In this document: positions 57,675 to 64,000 of the stretch, in pieces
Layout of the letters: every line of letters starts with the position of its first letter
How positions within the stretch are numbered: the stretch's first letter is position 1
From: Rhodopseudomonas palustris HaA2
Lineage (GTDB): Bacteria; Pseudomonadota; Alphaproteobacteria; Rhizobiales; Xanthobacteraceae
Direction: 5' to 3'
Assembly: GCF_000013365.1 (NCBI RefSeq)
Contig: NC_007778.1
Coordinates: 2,232,001 to 2,296,000, forward strand
DNA: 64,000 bases
Position numbers and translations under genes: made by a program
Notes under the pieces: generated by a model
What the model saw: the letters and a program-made list of their open reading frames with translations, nothing else
The model's database searches: none
Told to the model about the DNA's origin: nothing

Positions 57675-58548
57675 GCAGCAGGCTGCTCCAGCCCTCGATC
57701 ACGATCTGCCGGAGCAGCACGCAGCCGCGCGCGCGATAGGCCGCGATCACGCTCTGCGCCTGCGGCTGCAGCAGGCCGGACAGGATCACCAGCGCCGACG
57801 GCGCCAGATGCTCGGACATCGGCTGCGCCAGCGCGCGCAGCGGGTTGGCCAGAATATTCGCCAGCACCAGGTCGAACGGCGCATGGGCGGCGAAGGCCGG
57901 CGAGGCGAAGCCGGTGGCCCATTCGGCGTGCACCAGATTGCCGACGCCGTTGAGTCGCGCGTTCTCCCTGGCGACGGCGACCGACTGCCGGTCGATGTCG
58001 GTCGCCAGCACCGGCTGGCGCAGCGCCTTGGCGGCAGCGATCGCCAGCACGCCGGTGCCGGTGCCGAGGTCGAGCACGCTGCGCGGCGGGCCGGCGCGCA
58101 GCACCAGATCGAGCAGCGTCAGGCAGCCGCGGGTGGTGCCGTGATGGCCGGTGCCGAAGGCCAGCGCCGCCTCGATCTCGATACCGAGCTTGTTCGGCGG
58201 GATGCGGGCGCGGTCATGGCTGCCATGGACGATGAAGCGGCCGGCCGGGACGGGGACCAGCCCTTCGAGGCTGGCCGCCACCCAGTCCTTGGCCGCGATG
58301 GTCTCGACCGTCATGGCGGCCGAAGCGGCGTCGCCTGCCACCTGCGCGACCAGCGCGCGGATGCCGTCGAGATCCGGCCCCTCGCCGAAATGCAGGCTGA
58401 CCTCCCAGGCGCGATCCGGGCGCTCGAACGCCGCGATCGCCAGTTCGCCCTCGCCCAGTCTCTCGCCGAGCAGATCGGTCATCCGGCGCGCGGTGGCCTC
58501 GTCGCCGATCACGAAGCTGGCGCGGGTGGTGGGGGCGGGATCAGGCAT
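57658..58548 (-). CDS. prmA: Ribosomal protein L11 methyltransferase
   Basis: 296 residues, normal length. PrmA trimethylates several amino groups of ribosomal protein L11. SAM motif VLDLGTGTGVLAIAAAKALR, then ATDIDRQSVAVARENARLNG and the NxLANPL-type site in LVLANILANPLRALAQP; the upstream signature AFGTGHHGTTRGCL is also clear. Start at MPDPAPTTRASFV. Adjacent small genes are not related. Ends in the second unit of a tandem duplication. Confidence 0.94.
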   Translation of the reverse strand: MPDPAPTTRASFVIGDEATARRMTDLLGERLGEGELAIAAFERPDRAWEVSLHFGEGPDLDGIRALVAQVAGDAASAAMTVETIAAKDWVAASLEGLVPVPAGRFIVHGSHDRARIPPNKLGIEIEAALAFGTGHHGTTRGCLTLLDLVLRAGPPRSVLDLGTGTGVLAIAAAKALRQPVLATDIDRQSVAVARENARLNGVGNLVHAEWATGFASPAFAAHAPFDLVLANILANPLRALAQPMSEHLAPSALVILSGLLQPQAQSVIAAYRARGCVLLRQIVIEGWSSLLLAKTF

Positions 58549-58912
58549 GGCAGGTCCGATGGTTGGCAGGGGAGCGTCGTTGATGTGATGGACAACCCAA
58601 TGTCCCCAGTTTCTGCGCCCGAAAGGCAGGGTTTGTCCACGACTTACCCACAGGGTTGAAGATGCCGCTTGCGGTAGCTTGGGAGTGGTCACCGAGGATT
58701 TGGCCGTTAAATTGAGATACGGCTGGTAACCAAAAAGCCATATTTGTGTCCCAAGGGACACAGAGTGGGGATCGGCCTGACGATTCCTGCTTTAAGAACC
58801 CCCGGAGGAGTGGTGCGGACTGGGCCAATGACGTGCCCGTGTCCATGACTGCTGGATTGAGCATCGGCGCCCCCTCCGCGCTCGGCAAGAGCGCAACCCA
58901 ACGTGAGGGCGA
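58549..58912. other. Intergenic region prmA / small secreted protein
   Basis: 364 bases without a supported gene. It contains two DnaA-box-like motifs (58633-58652) and a short dyad TGTCCC-AAG-GGGACA at about 58746-58760. The start region of the following gene lies at its right end after GAGGGCGA. Confidence 0.5.
58633..58652. promoter_or_regulatory. Pair of DnaA-box-like motifs
   Basis: TTGTCCACG at 58633 and TTACCCACA at 58644, same orientation, 11 bases apart. Each differs from TTATCCACA at one or two places. They lie on the other side of the small secreted-protein gene from the larger array. Confidence 0.4.
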
Positions 58913-59224
58913 ATGATCAATACCGGCGAAGTAGTTTCATTTTCGAAGTCGACCCGCAGCGGCGGCATCTACGCGGTCGTTGCGGTGTGCCTAGCCGGCT
59001 CCTTTGCCGGTACGGTCGAAGCGGTCGCGGAACAGCAACCGTCGTACCAGCCGCTGTCCTTGCAGCAGCAGCAGTCCTTTGCACCGCCCGCGACCACCGT
59101 CGATTGCGCCACCGTCCGCTACAATGTCGCCGAACACGGCAAAGCCAAGTCGATCGCCTGGGCGGTCAAGAACGGCTATTCCTGGGCCCAGATCAACCAG
59201 GCGCGGCGGTGTCTGAAGGGTTGA
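58913..59224 (+). CDS. Small exported hypothetical protein
   Basis: 103 residues. A hydrophobic segment GGIYAVVAVCLAGSFAG acts as a signal peptide or anchor after a short N-terminal tail, followed by a Gln/Pro-rich linker (QQPSYQPLSLQQQQSFAPPA) and a small domain with two cysteines (VDCATVRYNVAEHGKAKSIA, WAQINQARRCLKG) that could form a disulfide. GAGGGCGA precedes the start. No family recognised. It is flanked by DnaA-box-like motifs on both sides. Confidence 0.65.
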   Translation: MINTGEVVSFSKSTRSGGIYAVVAVCLAGSFAGTVEAVAEQQPSYQPLSLQQQQSFAPPATTVDCATVRYNVAEHGKAKSIAWAVKNGYSWAQINQARRCLKG

Positions 59225-59334
59225 GGGCGCGAACTGCCCGTTCCCGAGCCGCGGATTGAGGCCCTCGTTCGCGGCAGCCATCCACAGCTTGTCCCCGCGA
59301 TTGAAACTGCGCTTCAACAGATTCGCGCACAGCT

Positions 59335-59389
59335 TTAACCACGACTTTTCCACAGCCTATCCACAGGCTTACGCACAGCTTTATCCACG
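59335..59389. promoter_or_regulatory. Array of five regularly spaced DnaA-box-like motifs
   Basis: Same-strand nonamers TTAACCACG (59335), TTTTCCACA (59346), CTATCCACA (59357), TTACGCACA (59369) and TTATCCACG (59381), spaced 11, 11, 12 and 12 bases. TTTTCCACA fits TTWTNCACA fully; the others have one or two differences. A weaker CCATCCACA lies at 59278 and TGTGAACAG (reverse) at 59393. The array lies at the 3' end of the oxidoreductase gene; the last box contains its stop codon. Confidence 0.55.
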
Positions 59390-60991
59390 CTTTGTGAACA
59401 GGCTGCGGTGATCGTTGAGGATCGCGGCTGCGGCGTTGTGGCCGGGGGCGCCGGTGACCCCGCCGCCGGGATGGGCGCCGCTACCGCAGTGGTAGAGGCC
59501 CTTCAGCGGCCCGCGGTAGTCGGCATGGCCGAGCATCGGCCGGGCCGAGAACAGCTGGTTCAGGCTCAGCGCGCCGTGAAAAATGTCGCCGCCGAGCAGG
59601 CCGAAATCGCGCTCGAGATCGAGCGGCGACAGGATCTGGCGGCCGAGCACGCTGGCGGCGAAGCCGGGGGCGTAGCGGTCGACGGTGGCGATCATTAGAT
59701 CGGCGACCTCGTCGCGGCGGTCGTCCCAGGACACGCCACCGGGCAGTTGCGGCGCGACGTGCTGGCAGAACAGGCTGGCGACGTGCCGGCCGGGCGGGGC
59801 CAGGGATTCGTCCAGCGTCGATGGGATCAGCATCTCGACCACCGGCTCGCGGCTCCAGCCGTGCGCGCGTGCGTCGCTCCAGGCGCGGTCCATGTAATCG
59901 AGGCCGGGGGCGATGATGATGCCGGCGGTGAGATGGTCGCCGGTGCCGGGCAGCGCCGTGAACGAGGGCAGGCCGGCCAACGCGACATTCATGCGGAAGG
60001 TGCCGGAGCCGTTCTTCCACGCGGTCATGCGGCGGTGGACATCCCCCGGCAGCGCATCCTTCGGTAGCAGCCTGGTGTAGAGCAGCTTCGGATTGACGTT
60101 GGCGGCGACGTATTTCGCCCGCAGGCCGCGGCCGTCGTCGAGCGTGACGCCGACCACCCGGTCCTTCTCGACCAGCACCTCGCGGACGCCGGCCGAGGTT
60201 TCGATCTCGGCACCGGCGGCGCGGGCTGCGGCGGCCATGGCTTGCGAAATCGCCCCCATCCCGCCGACCGCATGGCCCCAGACGCCCTTCCTGCCGTTCA
60301 CCTCGCCGAAGGCGTGGTGCAGCATGACGTAGGCGGAGCCGGCGGCGTAGGGGCTGGCGTAATTGCCGACGATGGCGTCGAAGCCGAACAGCGCCTTGAC
60401 CAGATCGTGCTCGAACCGCGCGTCGAGCATCTCACCGGCCGAGCAGGTGAACAGATCGAGCAGCAGCCGCTGCTGCTCCAGCGTCAGCGCGCGCAGCCGG
60501 TTGGCGGCGCCGAGCGCGGCGAGGCCCTCGCGAACGGCGCCGACGCCGAAGCGCTCGACCAGATTGGGCGGCGCCCGCAGCACGAAATGCCGCAGCACGT
60601 CGGCGATGGTCTCCAACTCGGCGGTGAAACCGTCGATCTTGCCGGCGTCGGGCTTGCTGAGATGCGCCACCGATCTGGCAGTGTATTTGGCCCCGGTCAG
60701 CAGATATTTGCCGTTCGGGTCGGGCAGGAAGTTCTGCGCCCGGCGCTCGACGATGCGCAGCCCGTGCTCGGCGAGCTTCAGGTCGGCGATCACCTTGGGG
60801 TTGAGCAGGCTGACGGTGTAGGCCGCGACCGAATTGCGGAAGCCGGGATGAAATTCCTGAGTCACCGCGGCGCCGCCGACCACGCTGCGGCGCTCGACGA
60901 CCTTCACCGTCAGCCCGGCCTGCGCCAGATAGGCGGCGCAGGTGAGGCCGTTGTGACCGGCGCCGATGATCAGCACGTCGGAATCGGACAT
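59381..60991 (-). CDS. FAD-dependent oxidoreductase, CrtI/PYROXD2-like
   Basis: 536 residues. The dinucleotide-binding motif is at the extreme N-terminus, SDVLIIGAGHNGLTCAAYLA, then VKVVERRSVVGGAAVTQEFH. The C-terminal FAD signature YHCGSGAHPGGGVTGAPGHN matches phytoene-desaturase-like and PYROXD2 proteins. The group is widespread in alphaproteobacteria and mostly uncharacterised; there is no carotenoid gene nearby, so a desaturase role is not implied. Start MSDSDVLIIGAG is clear; the longer open frame upstream is a shadow of the tandem-repeat region. Confidence 0.9.
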   Translation of the reverse strand: MSDSDVLIIGAGHNGLTCAAYLAQAGLTVKVVERRSVVGGAAVTQEFHPGFRNSVAAYTVSLLNPKVIADLKLAEHGLRIVERRAQNFLPDPNGKYLLTGAKYTARSVAHLSKPDAGKIDGFTAELETIADVLRHFVLRAPPNLVERFGVGAVREGLAALGAANRLRALTLEQQRLLLDLFTCSAGEMLDARFEHDLVKALFGFDAIVGNYASPYAAGSAYVMLHHAFGEVNGRKGVWGHAVGGMGAISQAMAAAARAAGAEIETSAGVREVLVEKDRVVGVTLDDGRGLRAKYVAANVNPKLLYTRLLPKDALPGDVHRRMTAWKNGSGTFRMNVALAGLPSFTALPGTGDHLTAGIIIAPGLDYMDRAWSDARAHGWSREPVVEMLIPSTLDESLAPPGRHVASLFCQHVAPQLPGGVSWDDRRDEVADLMIATVDRYAPGFAASVLGRQILSPLDLERDFGLLGGDIFHGALSLNQLFSARPMLGHADYRGPLKGLYHCGSGAHPGGGVTGAPGHNAAAAILNDHRSLFTKRG

Positions 60992-61351
60992 GGCTGTTCC
61001 AGGAGGGGCGGGCGGCGGCTCCTGCGCCGCGGCGGCCACACGGAGTCCACACTCCGTCATCAGGGATGGAATATCAAAGACCGGCCGATCGGCACAAGGG
61101 CCGCGCCCAGCCATGGTCCACGGGCCGCTCAGCAGCCATGGTCCACGGGCTGCTCCGCAGCCATGGCACCATGGTCTGCTCCGCAGCCACGGCACAACGT
61201 CGCGGTGGCGTGATCCGAGTGGATGGCGGCCTCCGGTTCTGCGATGGTCGGCGGCGGCGTCGCATCGGGCCCGCTTGCCGGGGGCGTTCGCGTCGCCGTG
61301 ACGTCCAATGTTCTGCGCCGGCATCGCCGGATCATCCAGGCTGGAGACCGT
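60992..61351. other. Divergent intergenic region with tandem repeats
   Basis: 360 bases between the oxidoreductase and the spermidine-synthase-like gene. It holds the 25-base tandem repeats and otherwise GC-rich sequence with no supported gene. Promoters for both genes must lie here; none is convincing by eye. Confidence 0.5.
61108..61195. repeat. 25-base direct tandem repeat, about 3.5 copies
   Basis: Units start CAGCCATGGTCCACGGGC at 61108 and 61133, a variant with CAGCCATGGCACCATGG at 61158 (26 bases) and a partial CAGCCACGGCAC at 61184. The first two units differ at three positions or fewer. Each unit contains an NcoI-like palindrome CCATGG. Confidence 0.8.
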
Positions 61352-63634
61352 ATGACCGAGTCGATGCCGCCCGTTGCGGCTCACAATTCCGAAGCGCGCA
61401 ATCGGGTGATCCTGATCGTCTACACCGCCGCGATCTTCACCAGCGCGCTGCTGCTGTTCTCGGTCCAGCCACTGTTCACCAAGATGGTGCTGCCGCGGCT
61501 CGGCGGCTCGCCGGCGGTGTGGTCGGTGGCGATGGTGTTCTTCCAGTCGCTGCTGCTGGGCGGCTACGCCTATGCGCATTACATCAGCCGCTTCGGCCAT
61601 CGCGCCGTTCCGGTCGCGATCCATCTGGTGCTGCTGGTCGCGGCCCTGCTGACGCTGCCGCTGTCGATCGCGGCCGGGTGGGGCGATCCGCCGGCGAGCG
61701 GCTATGCGTTCTGGCTGCTCGGGCTGTTCGCGGTGTCGATCGGCCTGCCGTTCTTCGCGCTCGCGGCCAATAATCCGCTGCTGCAGGCGTGGTTCGTGCG
61801 CACCGGCCATCCCAACGGGCCGGACCCGTATTTCCTCTACGCCTCGTCGAATATCGGCAGCTTCCTCGCACTGTTGTCATATCCGGTGCTGCTCGAGCCG
61901 GCGCTGACGCTGCGCGCGCAGAACATCGTCTGGACCGGCGGATACGGCCTCCTGATCCTGTTGATCGCCGGCTGCGGCTATCTGCTGCTGCGCTCGCCGC
62001 AGATGGACATCAACGCCAGCACCGGCGCGGACGATGCGGGCGCGGTCGCGCCGTCGTGGATGATGCGGGCACGCTGGGTGTTCCTCGCCGCGGTGCCGTC
62101 CGGCCTGCTGATCGCCGTGACCGCCCACATCTCGACCGATGTCGCGGCGGCGCCGTTGTTGTGGGTACTGCCGCTGTCGCTGTATCTGCTGACCTGGGTG
62201 CTGGTGTTCCAGTCGCGGCCATTGCTGCCGCACAAATGGATGCTGGCGGCGCAACCGCTGGCGATCGCGGTGATCGCGGTGCTGCTCGCCTACACCGGCA
62301 CGCCCAATCTCTTGGTCGTGCTCGGCGGCCATCTGCTGTCGTTCTTCATCATCGCAATGGCCTGCCATGGCGAACTGGCGCGGACGCGGCCGGATGCGCG
62401 CCATCTCACCGGCTTCTATGTCGCGCTGTCGTTCGGCGGCATGGTCGGCGGCCTGTTCGCGGGGCTGGTGGCGCCCTACAGTTTTTCCTGGATCGCCGAA
62501 TATCCGATCCTGCTGGCGCTGGCGGTGCTGTGCCGGCCGCAGGCCTCCGAGCGCGTTCCGGCCTGGACGCGGTGGTACTGGGCGTTTCTCGCCGCGCTCG
62601 CGGTGGTGCTGATCGCGCCGGCGTTCAGCTCCGGCCGCGTGTTCGAATGGCTCAGCATCAACCGCGTGCTGCTGGTCGGCGATGTGGCGGCGGTGGCGGT
62701 GTTGGCGGCGCTGGCGCTGCGCGCCAACCGCTGGAAGGTGTTCGCCACCGTGGTGCTGGCGTTGACGCTGACGCGGCTGTATCCGGCGGACGACGGCCGG
62801 GTCGAGACGGTGCGCAGCTTCTTCGGCGTCCACAAGATCCAGGTGACGCCGAACGGCCAGTATCACGTGCTGCTGCACGGCACGACGATCCACGGCGCCG
62901 AGAAGATGCTGAACGACGACGGCACGCCGGTCACTGGCCGGCCCGAGCCGATCACCTATTACGACAAGGACGGCGGTATCGGTCGCGGGATCGCCGCGAT
63001 GCGCGCCCGCAAAGCCGGGCCGCTCCGGGTCGCCGTGATCGGGCTCGGGGCGGGATCGCTCACCTGCGCTGCGCAGCCCGGCGAAAGCTGGCGCTTCTTC
63101 GAGATCGACCAGTCGATGGTCGATACCGCGCGCGACCCGAAATATTTCACCTATGTCAGCAAATGCGCCCCAGACCTCGATCCGGTGATGGGCGATGCAC
63201 GCCTGACCTTCGCCGGCGAGCCCGCCGGCGGCTACGATCTGATCATCGTCGATGCCTATTCATCAGATGCGATCCCGATCCATCTCGCCACCCGGGAGGC
63301 GATGGCGATCTACAAATCGAAGCTGGCGCCGCAGGGCGCGGTCTTGATGCACGTCTCCAACCGGCATCTCGAACTCTCGAGCGTCGTGGTCGGCATCGCC
63401 GCCGCCAACGGCCTGAAGAGCTGGACCTATGGCGACGATCCGGAGCGCGATGCCGAGTACATCTTCGCCACCTCGGTGGTGATCTCGGCGCGCGAACCTG
63501 AAGATGTCGGTGTGATCGCGTCCTCGCCGGACTGGAAACTGACGACGCCGCGCCCGCATCAGCGGGTGTGGACCGACGACTATTCCAACGTCCTCGGCGC
63601 CGTGTGGCGCCGGCTGCGGGAAGGCGACGAGTAG
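61352..63634 (+). CDS. Membrane protein with C-terminal spermidine-synthase-like domain
   Basis: 760 residues. The N-terminal 520 residues hold about 12-14 membrane helices (FTSALLLFSVQPLFTKMVLP, LYASSNIGSFLALLSYPVLL), and a soluble SpeE-like domain follows at about 540-740 with VAVIGLGAGSLTCAAQPGES (SAM-type glycine loop), RFFEIDQSMVDTARDPKYF and YDLIIVDAYSSDAIPIHLAT. The fused MFS/spermidine synthase group is common in bacteria and largely uncharacterised; true aminopropyl transfer is unproven. The start MTESMPPVAAHN follows TGGAG; an upstream frame adds 43 residues from the repeat region. Confidence 0.88.
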   Translation: MTESMPPVAAHNSEARNRVILIVYTAAIFTSALLLFSVQPLFTKMVLPRLGGSPAVWSVAMVFFQSLLLGGYAYAHYISRFGHRAVPVAIHLVLLVAALLTLPLSIAAGWGDPPASGYAFWLLGLFAVSIGLPFFALAANNPLLQAWFVRTGHPNGPDPYFLYASSNIGSFLALLSYPVLLEPALTLRAQNIVWTGGYGLLILLIAGCGYLLLRSPQMDINASTGADDAGAVAPSWMMRARWVFLAAVPSGLLIAVTAHISTDVAAAPLLWVLPLSLYLLTWVLVFQSRPLLPHKWMLAAQPLAIAVIAVLLAYTGTPNLLVVLGGHLLSFFIIAMACHGELARTRPDARHLTGFYVALSFGGMVGGLFAGLVAPYSFSWIAEYPILLALAVLCRPQASERVPAWTRWYWAFLAALAVVLIAPAFSSGRVFEWLSINRVLLVGDVAAVAVLAALALRANRWKVFATVVLALTLTRLYPADDGRVETVRSFFGVHKIQVTPNGQYHVLLHGTTIHGAEKMLNDDGTPVTGRPEPITYYDKDGGIGRGIAAMRARKAGPLRVAVIGLGAGSLTCAAQPGESWRFFEIDQSMVDTARDPKYFTYVSKCAPDLDPVMGDARLTFAGEPAGGYDLIIVDAYSSDAIPIHLATREAMAIYKSKLAPQGAVLMHVSNRHLELSSVVVGIAAANGLKSWTYGDDPERDAEYIFATSVVISAREPEDVGVIASSPDWKLTTPRPHQRVWTDDYSNVLGAVWRRLREGDE

Positions 63635-63671
63635 ACGAGGAGCTGACCGACACAGCGCGCGTCACATCGGC

Positions 63672-64000
63672 TCAATACGCCGAGTAGCCGCCGTAATAGC
63701 CGCGCGGCTGGTAGTAGCGCTGCGGTTGATAGACCTGGGCCGCGTAGGCGTCTTCATCCGAGTGCTGATACTGCGGCTGGGCGTAGCCGCGGCGATAGCC
63801 GGGAGGAGCCGGGTAGCGGCGGCTGTCGCTGCCGTCGGCCGGATAGATGTAGCCGTCGTCCACGACCTGCGGCGCGACCACACGTGGCTGCGCGCGCGGC
63901 GCCAGTTCGACCGGCTCGCCGGCGCTGTCATAGACCGGCGCCGGAGCGCGGCGCGCCGCCGCGGTGGCCGTCCGGTTGGCCGGCTGCCGCGCCAGCGCCA
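63672..64000 (-). CDS. 3' part of a Tyr/Gln/Arg-rich hypothetical protein
   Basis: The last 109 codons of a minus-strand gene that enters from the right edge; no start is inside the window. It reads VYDSAGEPVELAPRAQPRVV and ends in a Tyr-, Gln- and Gly-rich low-complexity tail (QPQYQHSDEDAYAAQVYQPQ, then RGYYGGYSAY). Such tails occur on exported or envelope proteins in this group, but no domain is visible here. Convergent with the spermidine-synthase-like gene. Confidence 0.6.
   Translation of the reverse strand, partial: ALARQPANRTATAAARRAPAPVYDSAGEPVELAPRAQPRVVAPQVVDDGYIYPADGSDSRRYPAPPGYRRGYAQPQYQHSDEDAYAAQVYQPQRYYQPRGYYGGYSAY

Noticed and set aside
59278-59401. Chromosomal origin oriC
   Set aside because: DnaA-box-like array is real, but there is no AT-rich unwinding region, no dnaA, hemE, gidA or parAB nearby, so oriC is not claimed.
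60992-61810. Long N-terminal extension of the FAD oxidoreductase
   Set aside because: The FAD-binding motif must be near the N-terminus and follows ATG at 60991 directly; the extension is antisense to the next gene.

Overview
The window reads as a chromosomal segment of an alphaproteobacterium in the Rhodopseudomonas/Bradyrhizobium group (closest in feel to Rhodopseudomonas palustris). The basis is high GC, the ArsR-ArsM arsenic locus, the gene order of the division and cell-wall (dcw) cluster, FtsZ with a long linker, and dispersed intergenic palindromes of the type common in these genomes. Taxonomy is inference from sequence character; no database search was run. I saw no tRNA, CRISPR array, prophage or insertion sequence.

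Bases 1-9 kb: end of a DUF4403 gene, an L,D-transpeptidase, a tyrosine phenol-lyase and a small basic DUF3606 protein. Then comes a two-armed arsenic island: arsR1-arsM leftward and arsR2-arsC-acr3 rightward from a shared 111-base control region. A HAD phosphatase and a LysR regulator follow. Bases 9-23 kb: a large autotransporter, a chemotaxis receptor, an extensin-like lipoprotein, a TetR-controlled EmrAB-type efflux pair with a clear operator, a Fic toxin-antitoxin pair of different base character, the RNase P RNA gene (minus strand), a secreted Cys-repeat protein and an AmpD-like amidase.

Bases 23.7-47 kb hold the dcw cluster, all on the plus strand except one insert: rsmH-ftsL-ftsI-murE-murF-mraY-murD-ftsW-murG-(methyltransferase)-murC-(small membrane protein)-murB-[DUF4239, minus]-(GT87-like)-ddl-ftsQ-ftsA-ftsZ, closed by a strong terminator. 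Together these make UDP-MurNAc-pentapeptide, lipid I and II, and the septal machinery. mraZ is absent from its usual place, and four non-canonical genes sit inside the cluster. The order then continues into lpxC (lipid A), bamD (outer-membrane protein assembly), recN and ligA (DNA repair and replication).

Bases 53.5-64 kb: a Bcr/CflA-type exporter, aminopeptidase P, a small conserved protein, prmA, a small secreted protein flanked on both sides by DnaA-box-like motifs (one side a five-box array at 11-12 base spacing), a PYROXD2/CrtI-type FAD oxidoreductase, a membrane-anchored spermidine-synthase-like protein and the 3' end of a Tyr-rich gene. Nine palindromic elements in five families lie only between genes.

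Most of the window is ordinary housekeeping. The points most worth following are the DnaA-box array, the Fic protein that lacks the last arginine of its motif, the mirror-image leaderless-looking arsR promoters, and the extra genes inside the dcw cluster.
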